From positions 1 to 37,419 of the forward strand of contig JAAZOP010000188.1 of NCBI GenBank assembly GCA_012797735.1: a stretch of 37,419 nucleotides of DNA. Direction: 5' to 3'. Each line of letters begins with the position of its first letter. Positions within the stretch are counted from its first letter, which is position 1. Position numbers and translations under genes: made by a program. The notes below the pieces were generated by a model. It made no database searches and was not told the origin of the DNA. It worked only from the letters and a program-made list of their open reading frames with translations. This DNA comes from Myxococcales bacterium. Lineage in GTDB: Bacteria > Myxococcota_A > Polyangia > DRWM01 > JAAZOP01. Of this stretch, positions 10,769-18,913 are shown in pieces.

Positions 10769-11911
10769 TCAGCCCGCCCGCCAGCGCTCGAGGAGCCGAC
10801 CCGGCAACAACCCGGGGGGCCGCGACCCGAGCAGGATGCGCCCGCGATCGACCCACGACGTCCGCATCGCGTAGAAGCGCGCGATCGTCTCCTCCGGCAG
10901 TCCGTAGAACCGCTCGAAGACCCGCCACCGCTCCCCCGGCTCGACCCACGTGAACAGCAGTCGGTTCAGCAGTCGGCCGAACGCCGCCTGTCGTTCGTGT
11001 TCGTCCCGCAGGCTGTCCCAGTCCGACGCCTGCGGCGCGCGCGGGAGGATTTCCGCCAGCCGTCGCGCGAGCCGCACGGCGGCCGGGAACGAGTATCCGG
11101 TCGCCGGGTGGAACCAGCCGCCCCGGTAGCCTCCGGTGAACGCCTCGCCGGCCGCGGTCGCCGCCTGCCGCCACGGCATCGGCAAGACCCCCTCTTCCTC
11201 CCGCACGACTCGTTCCACCGCCAGACCCCGCGCCTCCGCCTCCGCCAGGATGCCGGCGCGCAGGGCCGGACGATCCAGTTCCGGTCCGTTGGAGAAGTAC
11301 GTGTCCTCCAACAACACGCGGTCCGGCGCGAACGGCAGCAGGTACAGGAACCGGAAACCGTCGCGCTGGGGCACCGTCGCGTCCATCACCAGCGGCCGGA
11401 GGTCGCCGCGCGGCCGTGACAGGCGCAGTTCGAGGCCCAGGAACTTCTGGAATCCGCAGCCGTCCGTTGCCGCGGGCAGCGGGCCCCGCGCATCGATCAC
11501 CGCCGGCGCCCGCAGGACGTGTCCTCCGGCCAACTCGACCCGCTCGGCCCCGACGCCGACGGCCGCAGTGCCGGTCATGACGACGGAGCCGGTCGACTCC
11601 CGCACCCGACGACCCACGACCTCGTCCAGGCGGTCGGACGTCACCGCGACGTACGGCAGCCCCAGCATCCGGCGCCGACCGGGGAAAGCCACTTCGCAGG
11701 ACGGCCAGCGCCGCACGACCAGAGGCTCCAGCCACGCAGCGTCTTCGGCCGCGACGTCCGGCCCGTGGAAGCACCAGGTGTGGTTTCCACCAAGCCGCTC
11801 GTCGCGTTCGACCAGGGCCAGCCTCAGGCCGGGTCGACGGTCCAGCACCGCCAGCGCCATCAAGCTGCTCTGCAGACCGCCGCCGACGAGGATGAGGTCA
11901 AAGTCGGTCAT
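10769..11911 (-). CDS. crtY: Lycopene beta-cyclase
   Basis: At 380 residues this is the usual size of bacterial CrtY. It opens with DFDLILVGGGLQSSLMAL, then VERDERLGGNHTWCFH, the hallmark CrtY stretch. The middle has VIDARGPLP, FQKFLGLE and LLPFAPDRVLLEDTYFSN, and GYRGGWFHPATGYSFP follows; all are family motifs. The enzyme cyclises lycopene ends to beta-rings, giving beta-carotene, and binds NAD(P)H and FAD at the membrane. It is the first gene of the minus-strand crtY-crtI operon and is divergent from crtB across 73 bases, a natural place for shared control. Confidence 0.93.
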   Translation of the reverse strand: MTDFDLILVGGGLQSSLMALAVLDRRPGLRLALVERDERLGGNHTWCFHGPDVAAEDAAWLEPLVVRRWPSCEVAFPGRRRMLGLPYVAVTSDRLDEVVGRRVRESTGSVVMTGTAAVGVGAERVELAGGHVLRAPAVIDARGPLPAATDGCGFQKFLGLELRLSRPRGDLRPLVMDATVPQRDGFRFLYLLPFAPDRVLLEDTYFSNGPELDRPALRAGILAEAEARGLAVERVVREEEGVLPMPWRQAATAAGEAFTGGYRGGWFHPATGYSFPAAVRLARRLAEILPRAPQASDWDSLRDEHERQAAFGRLLNRLLFTWVEPGERWRVFERFYGLPEETIARFYAMRTSWVDRGRILLGSRPPGLLPGRLLERWRAG

Positions 11912-11941
11912 GCAGCCGCCGTGCGCCTCCGACGCTGCGTC

Positions 11942-11970
11942 ATGCTAACGACGAGATCAGACAACCGCAA
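11942..11970 (-). promoter_or_regulatory. Candidate promoter of crtY-crtI
   Basis: On the minus strand TTGCGG (11970-11965) and TAGCAT (11947-11942) are 17 bases apart, 31 bases before the crtY start codon. The same gap must hold the crtB promoter, which I could not identify. Confidence 0.35.
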
Positions 11971-11984
11971 CCGGGGGACGTGCT

Positions 11985-13049
11985 ATGCTGGCGCGCGTGC
12001 GTGCCGGTGCACCCTGGACGACGGGCCGCCTGTGGGCGTCGGTGCCGGCGGAGGACGCGGCGGCCTGCCGCGAGCTATTGCGCCGCGGGTCGAGGAGCTT
12101 CCACGCGGCGGGGCGACTTCTCCCGTCGCGGCTCCGCGACGCCGTCGCCGCCGCCTACGCCTTCTGTCGTGTCGCCGACGACGCCATCGACCAGGCCGCG
12201 ACGCCGGCGGGCGGTCTTGCGGCCCTGCGCCGCCGTCTCGACCTGCTCTACGAAGGTCGCGCCGACGACCACCCGGTGGACCGGGCGTTCGCCGCGACCG
12301 TGCACGACTACCGCGTGCCCCGCGCGGTCCCCGAGGCGTTGCTGGAAGGGTTCCTGTGGGACGTCGAGCGGCGGCGGTACGAGACGATCGAGGAGCTCCG
12401 CGCGTATGGCGCCCGGGTCGCGTCCGCCGTCGGCGTGCTGATGACCTTGATCATGGGCGAACGCCGCCCGCACGTCCTGGCCCGCGCCTGCGACCTGGGC
12501 GTGGCGATGCAGTTGACCAACATCGCCCGGGACGTCGGCGAGGATGCGCGCAACGGGCGGCTGTACCTCCCGCGGTGCTGGCTGCGCGAGGCAGGGATCG
12601 ACGGCGACGCGTTCCTCGCGGAACCCGCGTTCCGTCCGGCGCTGGGCGACGTCGTCGAGCGCCTCTTGTGCGAGGCCGATCGGTTGTATGAGCGGGCCGC
12701 TCCCGGGATTCCGTTGCTGCCGAAGGACTGCCGGCCGGCGATCCGCGCCGCTCGCCTGATCTACGCCGACATCGGCCGCGTGATCCGCGAGGCCGGGAAC
12801 GACTCCGTCTCGCGCCGCGCCACGACCTCCCGCGGCCGCAAGCTCGTCCTGCTGCTTCGTGCGCGCTGGGGCCGCAAGGCCCGGGCGGAAGAGCGTGTTG
12901 GCGCCGGCCTTCCGCCCCTCGCGGAGACCGCATTCCTCGTCCGCGCCGTCCGCGACGCGGACGCCGTCCGGCCCGGCGGCCGGGATGGTCCCGCTCCATC
13001 AGGCCGTGATACGCTGACGCCCCCAGCGGGTGGACCCGTGGGAGGGTGA
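11985..13049 (+). CDS. crtB: Phytoene synthase
   Basis: This 354-residue squalene/phytoene synthase family protein condenses two GGPP to phytoene. Two Asp-rich substrate-binding motifs are intact: Asp65-Asp66-Ala-Ile-Asp69 in RVADDAIDQ and Asp183-Val-Gly-Glu-Asp187 in NIARDVGEDARNGRLYLP. The GSRSFHAAGRLLPSRLR stretch near the N-terminus is also typical. The ATG at 11985 has GGGGG upstream; about 25 residues precede the conserved core, so a later GTG start is possible. The last 60 or so residues extend beyond the usual core and are Arg/Pro/Gly-rich. It is the first gene of crtB-crtE-crtU. Confidence 0.93.
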   Translation: MLARVRAGAPWTTGRLWASVPAEDAAACRELLRRGSRSFHAAGRLLPSRLRDAVAAAYAFCRVADDAIDQAATPAGGLAALRRRLDLLYEGRADDHPVDRAFAATVHDYRVPRAVPEALLEGFLWDVERRRYETIEELRAYGARVASAVGVLMTLIMGERRPHVLARACDLGVAMQLTNIARDVGEDARNGRLYLPRCWLREAGIDGDAFLAEPAFRPALGDVVERLLCEADRLYERAAPGIPLLPKDCRPAIRAARLIYADIGRVIREAGNDSVSRRATTSRGRKLVLLLRARWGRKARAEERVGAGLPPLAETAFLVRAVRDADAVRPGGRDGPAPSGRDTLTPPAGGPVGG

Positions 13050-13071
13050 CGGTCGGACGGAGCGGCGTTGC

Positions 13072-13917
13072 ATGGACGACCCGGCGCGAGTGGAACGGCT
13101 GCTCGACGCGGCTGTCGGCGGGCTCACGGGCCCCGGATGCCCGCCGAGGCTCGCCTCCGCGCTGCGTCACGCAGTACTCGGCGGCGGCAACCGGCTGCGG
13201 CCGCGCCTCTGTCTCGCCGTCGCCGAGGCGCTGCGGCCGACCAGACTCGCCGCGGCCGAGGCGGCCGCGGTCGCGATCGAGCTGCTCCACTGCGCCTCGC
13301 TGGTCCACGACGACCTGCCGTGCTTCGACGATGCCCCGACCCGCCGCGGCCTCCCCTCCGTTCACCGCGCCTTCGGCGAGCCGCTCGCCGTCCTCGTGGG
13401 CGACGCATTGATCGTCGCCGCCTTCGACACCCTGACCGTGGCGTGCGTCGACGACTGCGACTGCGCCGCTGCGCTGGTCGCCCTGCTCGCCCGCGCCGCG
13501 GGGACCCGCGAGGGCATCACGGCCGGCCAGGCGTGGGAGAACGAGGCGGACGTGGACCTCGAGCGCTACCACCAGGCGAAGACGGCTGCGCTGTTCGAGG
13601 CGGCGGCGACGATGGGCGCGCGGGCCGCCGGCGACGTACCCGAGCGCTGGCGCGAGTTGGGGCGCCGGATCGGCCTGGCCTATCAACTCGCCGACGACCT
13701 CCGCGACGCCGTGGGCGATGCGCAGACCCTGGGGAAGCCCGTGGGGCGCGACGCCGCCCTCGGCCGACCCAACGCCGTGCGCGAGTTGGGCCTTTCGGGG
13801 GCCCTGGCCTGCCTCGACGAGCGGATCGCCGAGGTGGCGCACAGCGTGCCCGACTGCCCCGGCCGGGGCGAACTGGTCGCGACCCTCGAACGCCTGCTGT
13901 CGAGGTTCCGTCCGTGA
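13072..13917 (+). CDS. crtE: Geranylgeranyl diphosphate synthase
   Basis: This 281-residue trans-prenyltransferase makes GGPP from IPP and allylic diphosphates. The first Asp-rich motif is DDLPCFDD (Asp80, Asp81, Asp86) and the second is DDLRD (Asp208, Asp209, Asp212). Both are complete. The motif that normally reads GGKRxRP is GGGNRLRP here, so the diphosphate-contacting Lys is Asn40. An in-frame GTG at 13030 would overlap crtB; the ATG at 13072 is preferred because GGAG lies nine bases upstream and the protein then has normal length. Gaps of 22 bases to crtB and 13 to the next gene support one operon. Confidence 0.9.
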   Translation: MDDPARVERLLDAAVGGLTGPGCPPRLASALRHAVLGGGNRLRPRLCLAVAEALRPTRLAAAEAAAVAIELLHCASLVHDDLPCFDDAPTRRGLPSVHRAFGEPLAVLVGDALIVAAFDTLTVACVDDCDCAAALVALLARAAGTREGITAGQAWENEADVDLERYHQAKTAALFEAAATMGARAAGDVPERWRELGRRIGLAYQLADDLRDAVGDAQTLGKPVGRDAALGRPNAVRELGLSGALACLDERIAEVAHSVPDCPGRGELVATLERLLSRFRP

Positions 13918-13930
13918 GAAGGAGAACACG

Positions 13931-15466
13931 ATGCGCGGATTCCAGGTGCAACGCGTGCCCTTGACCTCCCCGGGAACCCTCGAGCGCGTGCCCCGGCCCG
14001 TGCGGGCCGTCGTCGTCGGCGGTGGTCTGGCGGGCTGCGCGGCGGCGACGGTACTGGCCGAGCGGGGAGCCGAAGTGACGGTGCTCGAGCGCAACGCCTA
14101 CCTCGGCGGGCGCGCGGGTGCCTGGACCGAGCGTTTTCCCGGCGGGGAGCCGTTCGAGATGGAGCGCGGGTTCCACGCCTTCTTCCGCCAGTACTACAAC
14201 CTGCGCGACCTGCTGCGGAGGATCGATCCCGGTTTGCACCACCTCACCCCGCTCCTCGACTATCCGTTGCTCGGGCCGCACGGCGCCCGCGAATCGTTCA
14301 CCGGCCTGCCTCGGAGACCGCCGTTCAACGTGCTGGCGCTGATCCGGCGGACCCCCCGCCTGCGGCTGGCCGACCTGTTGCGCGTCAACGGCGCCGCCGC
14401 GCTCGAGATGGCGGCCTACGACCCGGTGACGACGTGGCGGGATCTCGACGACGTCAACGCCCGCGACTACCTCGACTCCCTTCGCTTCCCCCCCGATGCA
14501 CGGCAAATGCTGTTCAATGTTTTCGCCCACTCGTTCTTCAACCCGGAAGAGGGCATGTCCGCCGCCGACATGCTGATGATGTTCCACTTCTACTTCATGG
14601 GAAACCCGGAGGGTCTGGTCTTCGACGTGCTCGACGAGCCGTTCTCCCTCGCGCTGTGGGAGCCGCTCCGGCGCCATCTCACCCGTCTCGGCGCCACCTT
14701 CCGTCTCGGCACGCCGGCGGAGCGGGTCGAGCGTTGCGGCGACGGTTGGCGCGTCGGGCTGGCGGGTTCCGACGAAGCCCTTGCCGCCGACGTCGTCGTC
14801 CTGGCCACCGAGGTTCCAGCGCTCAAGGCGCTGGTCGATCGCAGCCCGCAGCTCGACGACCCCGCCTGGCGTCGCCAGGTCGCCCGCCTCGATGTCACTC
14901 TGCCCTTCGCCGTGTGGCGCGTCTTTCTCGACCGGCCCGTGCGGCACGACCGCCACCCGTTCGTCGGCACGACCGGCCTGGGCCATGTGGACAACATCTC
15001 GGTCTACGAGCGGTTCGAGGGGGAGAGCCGGCGGTGGGCGATGCGGACCGGCGGTTCCGTCGTCGAGGTCCATGCCTACGCGGTCGACGAGCGGACGACG
15101 GAAGTCGAGCTTCGCGCCGACTTCCTCCGGCAGCTGCACGACCTATACCCGGAGACGGTCGAGGCGAAGCCGCTGCACGAGTTGTTCCTCTGGCGGCAGG
15201 ACTGCGCCTCGTTCGCCCCGGGAACCTACCGGGACCGGACGACGGTGGAAACGCCGTTCCCCGGTCTGGCGCTCGCCGGCGACTTCGTCAAGCTGCCGTT
15301 CCCCTCGGCGCTGATGGAACGCGCCACGGCCTCCGGCTTCCTCGCCGCCGGCCATCTGCTGGCCCGCTGGAACGTCCGTCCGCCTGAGGTCTGGTCGGTG
15401 CCTGGCCGCGGCCTCCTGGGCCCGGTCCGCCACCTGCTGCCCGCCCTGGGCGTTCTGTGGCGTTGA
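13931..15466 (+). CDS. crtU: CrtU-like carotene desaturase/methyltransferase (ring-aromatising FAD enzyme)
   Basis: The 511-residue protein has an FAD Rossmann motif (VVVGGGLAGCAAATVLAERG) and LGGRAGAW near the N-terminus. ERGFHAFFRQYYNLRDLLRR follows, then NPEEGMSAADMLMMFHFYFMG. The C-terminus has LALAGDFVKLPFPSALMERA and GFLAAGHLL. I recognise the FFRQYYNLR and LPFPSALMERA stretches from CrtU/CruE enzymes, which convert beta-rings of carotenes to aromatic rings with a methyl shift. Other amine-oxidase family carotene enzymes are related, so the exact reaction is inferred. The start has AAGGAG six bases upstream. It closes the crtB-crtE-crtU operon and ends one base from the convergent Rieske oxygenase gene. 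Confidence 0.75.
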   Translation: MRGFQVQRVPLTSPGTLERVPRPVRAVVVGGGLAGCAAATVLAERGAEVTVLERNAYLGGRAGAWTERFPGGEPFEMERGFHAFFRQYYNLRDLLRRIDPGLHHLTPLLDYPLLGPHGARESFTGLPRRPPFNVLALIRRTPRLRLADLLRVNGAAALEMAAYDPVTTWRDLDDVNARDYLDSLRFPPDARQMLFNVFAHSFFNPEEGMSAADMLMMFHFYFMGNPEGLVFDVLDEPFSLALWEPLRRHLTRLGATFRLGTPAERVERCGDGWRVGLAGSDEALAADVVVLATEVPALKALVDRSPQLDDPAWRRQVARLDVTLPFAVWRVFLDRPVRHDRHPFVGTTGLGHVDNISVYERFEGESRRWAMRTGGSVVEVHAYAVDERTTEVELRADFLRQLHDLYPETVEAKPLHELFLWRQDCASFAPGTYRDRTTVETPFPGLALAGDFVKLPFPSALMERATASGFLAAGHLLARWNVRPPEVWSVPGRGLLGPVRHLLPALGVLWR

Positions 15467-15467
15467 C

Positions 15468-16496
15468 TCAACGGGGCGTTGGATTCCCGGGTGGCCGCGT
15501 CCAGTCCGTCGGCACGAACGGCTCGGGCGATCCGGCGCCGCGCAGGTAGCGCGTCCGCTCGGCGTAGGCGAGGTCCTCCGCCCACAGCCGCTTCATCCGC
15601 GCCTCGATCACCGGCCGGAGCAGCGGCGCCCCCGGCAGCAGCCAGCGGAACGGTGTCCGCTCCGACGTGGCGATCGTCGCCTCCACCACCGCGCTCCACC
15701 CCGGCACCACCGACGTCGCATGCGTCTCCACCACCGAGCCAACTCCCTCCCCGTCGATGATCGTCATCACGATCGTCCGCGGCTCCGGACAGTGGAACGT
15801 GCAGTCGACCTCGACGCACATCGGACCCCCAACCCGGAACGCCACCCGTACCGTCAGCAGTTCCTCGGTCACCGACAGCACCTTGAGCCGGGCGAACGAG
15901 TGCGGGTGGAACCACGCGCCGTGCCACGGATCGAGCCGGTTGGCGATCACGTCGTCCGGGTCGCAGCGCGCCATCATCCGCAGCACGCCGGACAGTCCGT
16001 TCGCCGGGCGCGGGGCGAGGATTGGTTTCGGCACCCCCTCCTCCTCCGGCCCCGGCCGGATCCAGACCAGCACGCCGTCGTCGTGGACCGTCGCCGGTTC
16101 CCAGCGACCGTGGCGGCCGCCGTCGAGCGCCAGACCGTGCCAGGGGCAGACCAGCTTGCCATCGCGGACCCGGCCCGCCGACAGCGGCGCACCCATGTGC
16201 GGACACGTGTTCGGCCCCATGTGCACGGTGCCCCCGGAGCGCCACGCCACGTACTCCTTGCCATCGATCCAGTAGAACGTCGGGCGTTCGCCGATGCGGT
16301 ACGAGGCATCGACGACGTACCAGCCGCCCGACGGCAGCCGGCGGACGCGCTCTAGCGACTTGCGGATCTCCAGGGGTCGAGCCTGCATCCAGTCCGGAGT
16401 GTTCAGGCGCTCCTGTTCCGGCGTCAGCGGTCGCAGCGCATGCCCGAACAGCACGATCGATCGGCCGAAGACGTCCTTGGCGAGTTGGAAGGGCAT
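15468..16496 (-). CDS. Rieske non-heme iron oxygenase in carotenoid cluster
   Basis: The 342-residue protein has a Rieske 2Fe-2S site at Cys98-Pro-His100 and Cys117-Pro-Trp-His120. In the C-terminal half NRLDPWHGAWFHPH gives Asn186-x2-Asp189-x2-His192-x4-His197, the spacing of the mononuclear-iron site and bridging Asp of Rieske oxygenases. It therefore looks like a full oxygenase, not only an electron carrier. The ATG at 16496 has GAGGAGG six bases upstream; an upstream in-frame GTG has no such site. It is the last gene after the two ABC genes (72-base gap). By position it may hydroxylate a carotenoid, perhaps the CrtU-like product; no reductase is adjacent. Confidence 0.82.
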   Translation of the reverse strand: MPFQLAKDVFGRSIVLFGHALRPLTPEQERLNTPDWMQARPLEIRKSLERVRRLPSGGWYVVDASYRIGERPTFYWIDGKEYVAWRSGGTVHMGPNTCPHMGAPLSAGRVRDGKLVCPWHGLALDGGRHGRWEPATVHDDGVLVWIRPGPEEEGVPKPILAPRPANGLSGVLRMMARCDPDDVIANRLDPWHGAWFHPHSFARLKVLSVTEELLTVRVAFRVGGPMCVEVDCTFHCPEPRTIVMTIIDGEGVGSVVETHATSVVPGWSAVVEATIATSERTPFRWLLPGAPLLRPVIEARMKRLWAEDLAYAERTRYLRGAGSPEPFVPTDWTRPPGNPTPR

Positions 16497-16568
16497 GGCG
16501 AACCTCCTCGAGTCAGCTTGTACCACAAGCGGCCTCGGCGCACACGGGGCGCTCGCCGGGCGCCGGCG

Positions 16569-17828
16569 TCACTCGAACCGGAAGCGCCACAGGCCGAGCA
16601 GGAAGAACAGGGCGCCGAAACCGAGCAGCACACCGGCGCGCGGCAACACCTCCACCACGCCGCAGCCGCGCATCAGGATGTCCTGCAGCCCGTCCAGCGC
16701 CCAGGCGTGCGGCGACGCCAAGCCGACACTGGCCAGCCAGTCGGGCATGGCGACGCGCGGGACGAAGCAGCCGCCGATGGCGGACAGCGTGAGCAGCAGC
16801 ATCGTCGTCAGGCCGCCGATCTGCGCGTCCGTCCGGGTGATCGAACTCACCAGCACGCCCAGGCCGGAGGACGCCACCGAGGCCGCCACGACGATCACCG
16901 CCAGCCCGGCGGGCGAATCGCCCAGGTCCAGATCGAAGATCAGGCTCGCCGCGCCCAGCATCACCGTCGCCTGTACCAGATTGATCAGGAAGTACGGAAG
17001 CAGCTTCCCCACCAGCATCGTTCCTCGTCCCAGCGGGGCGACGAGCAGGCGACGGAAGGTTCCGTGACGTCGTTCGTCGTGGATCGAGTGCGCGATCAGA
17101 CTGACGATCCAGAAGATGCCGAACACGGTGTAGCCCGGCACGTTCTGCTGGAAGGAGTCGGGCAGACGTTGCGGCCGCATCCCGGGCGGCGCCACCCGCT
17201 CGATCCGTACGGCCGATCCACCGCCGTCCTGCATCCTCCCGGCCGCGGCTCGTTCCGCGACCGCACGCAGGGCCGCCCGTCGGGCCGGCGCCATCTCGGG
17301 GGCGATCCAATCGATCATCCGGTCGAGCCCCCGCGGCATCATCGCACGGTAGACGGAGCGCTCCACCAAGCCGCGCACCGTACCGATGATCGGCTGCACG
17401 ATCTGCACCGGCGCAGCCGGGTCGAGCATCACCTGCACGACGGCGGGCGCCGACCGCTCCGTCGGGTCGGCCTCGAGCGCCGCGGAGAAGTCCGCGGGGA
17501 AGATCACCGCCACCGCCTGCTCCCCGGCGGCCACCTGTTCGCCCGCTGCCGCCCGATCGAGCGGCCGTCCGCCGTGGTTCGTCTCCACGTCGAATCCGGG
17601 GAACCGGTCGAGTTCCTCCAGCACGCGCGCCGCCTGGCTCCCGCGGTCCTCGACCACGGCGGCGACGCGGATCGGCCGCTCGTTGCCGCCGCCGAACGAG
17701 CCGCGCAGCGCCAGGCTCATGATCACGATGAACATGAACGGCATGAAGAAGATAAGCAGCAGGCCGCGGATGTCCCGCAGGAAAAGCTGCAAGTCCTTGC
17801 GCACCAGCGCGAAGATCCGGCCCACCAT
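16569..17828 (-). CDS. ABC-2 type transporter permease
   Basis: This 419-residue protein has one membrane helix near residues 22-42 (GLLLIFFMPFMFIVIMSLAL), a soluble extracytoplasmic region of about 190 residues, and a C-terminal block of about five helices from residue 230 on. This is the ABC2_membrane_3 layout of export permeases such as YhhJ/DrrB relatives. The large loop has no motif I know. GAGG lies nine bases before the ATG at 17828; a GTG one codon earlier is possible. It lies ten bases after the ATPase gene and must be its partner. What it exports is unknown; the carotenoid setting suggests a pigment, glycolipid or modified lipid. Confidence 0.87.
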   Translation of the reverse strand: MVGRIFALVRKDLQLFLRDIRGLLLIFFMPFMFIVIMSLALRGSFGGGNERPIRVAAVVEDRGSQAARVLEELDRFPGFDVETNHGGRPLDRAAAGEQVAAGEQAVAVIFPADFSAALEADPTERSAPAVVQVMLDPAAPVQIVQPIIGTVRGLVERSVYRAMMPRGLDRMIDWIAPEMAPARRAALRAVAERAAAGRMQDGGGSAVRIERVAPPGMRPQRLPDSFQQNVPGYTVFGIFWIVSLIAHSIHDERRHGTFRRLLVAPLGRGTMLVGKLLPYFLINLVQATVMLGAASLIFDLDLGDSPAGLAVIVVAASVASSGLGVLVSSITRTDAQIGGLTTMLLLTLSAIGGCFVPRVAMPDWLASVGLASPHAWALDGLQDILMRGCGVVEVLPRAGVLLGFGALFFLLGLWRFRFE

Positions 17829-17838
17829 CACCCGTCCC

Positions 17839-18780
17839 TCAGTCCCGCAGCCGCTTGCCCGTCAGCCGAAGGAACACGCTCTCCAGGCTCGGCGGCAGCA
17901 CCTGCAGCGAGGTGAGCCCGATCTGCCGGACGTTGCACAGGTCGAGCAACTCGACCAGCGCCCGGTTCACGTTGTTCGCTTCCAGGTACAGCCGCCCGTC
18001 ACGCACCGTCACCTTCCCCACCGCGTCCAGCCGGGACGCGCACGGGCTCAGCCCCTCGAGTCCCCCGTCCGGCAGCCCCAGCACCAGCAGCCCTTCCCCC
18101 AACCGGCCCACCAGCGCCTGCGGCGTGTCGAGCGCCAGCATCCGCCCCTCGTCGATGATCGCCACCCGATCGCAGAGCCGCTGCACTTCCTCCATGTAGT
18201 GGCTCGTGTAGAGGATCGTCAGCCCTTCGTTCCGCAGCCGCAGCACATGCTCGAAGATGAAGTTGCGCGACTGCGGGTCCACCCCGACGGTCGGCTCGTC
18301 CAGGAACAGCACCTTCGGCGAGTGGACCAGGCCCGCGGCCAGGTTGAGGCGCCGCATCATGCCGCCGGAGAAGGTTCGCACCAGCTCGCGGGCGCGGTCC
18401 CGCAGGCCGACCACGTCCAGCACGGCGTCGACGCGCTCGGCCAGCTTCCGCCCCCCCAGCCCGTAGATCCGCCCGAAGAACGACAGGTTGTCCCGCGCGC
18501 TCAGCGCCGGGTACAGCGCCAGCTCCTGCGGCACGTAGCCGAGCCACGGCCGCACCCGCCCCGGCTCGCGCACCAGATCCACTCCGTCCAACTCGATCCG
18601 CCCGGCATCGGGGACGAGCAGCGTCGACAGCATCGCCAGCGTCGTGCTCTTGCCCGCGCCGTTGGGGCCGAGCAGCCCGAAGATCTCCTTCGGGCCGACG
18701 GTCAACGAGAGCCCGTCCACGGCCCGGCGGCCGCCGTAGCTCTTGACCAGCCCCTCGACGGTGAGGATCGGCGCGCTCAT
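17839..18780 (-). CDS. ABC transporter ATP-binding protein
   Basis: At 313 residues this is a standard export-type ATPase. Walker A is GLLGPNGAGKSTT, the Q-loop is GYVPQELALY, the signature is FSGGMMRRLNLA, Walker B is KVLFLDEPTVGVDP and the switch His is in YTSHYMEE. A C-terminal extension of about 85 residues follows, as in DrrA/CcmA-like ATPases of ABC-2 exporters. The ATG at 18780 has AAGGA five bases upstream. It heads the run ATPase, permease, Rieske oxygenase and is divergent from the DUF523/DUF1722 gene across 133 bases. I saw no strong promoter in that gap. Confidence 0.92.
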   Translation of the reverse strand: MSAPILTVEGLVKSYGGRRAVDGLSLTVGPKEIFGLLGPNGAGKSTTLAMLSTLLVPDAGRIELDGVDLVREPGRVRPWLGYVPQELALYPALSARDNLSFFGRIYGLGGRKLAERVDAVLDVVGLRDRARELVRTFSGGMMRRLNLAAGLVHSPKVLFLDEPTVGVDPQSRNFIFEHVLRLRNEGLTILYTSHYMEEVQRLCDRVAIIDEGRMLALDTPQALVGRLGEGLLVLGLPDGGLEGLSPCASRLDAVGKVTVRDGRLYLEANNVNRALVELLDLCNVRQIGLTSLQVLPPSLESVFLRLTGKRLRD

Positions 18781-18913
18781 CGACGTCCTTTCCGCCGGCG
18801 CACTGTATCCCACCCGCCGCAACCCTACCAGCGCGCCCATCGCGCGCTGCCCGGGTGTATCATGGGCCTCGCGCGCCCCGGCAGGACGGGACGCCGCGCG
18901 GGAAGGGACGATC

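Noticed and set aside
11912-11984. A light-control operator (CarA/CarH or LitR type) between crtY and crtB
   Set aside because: I found no clear inverted repeat or known operator pattern in these 73 bases, and no MerR-like or B12-binding gene in the window.
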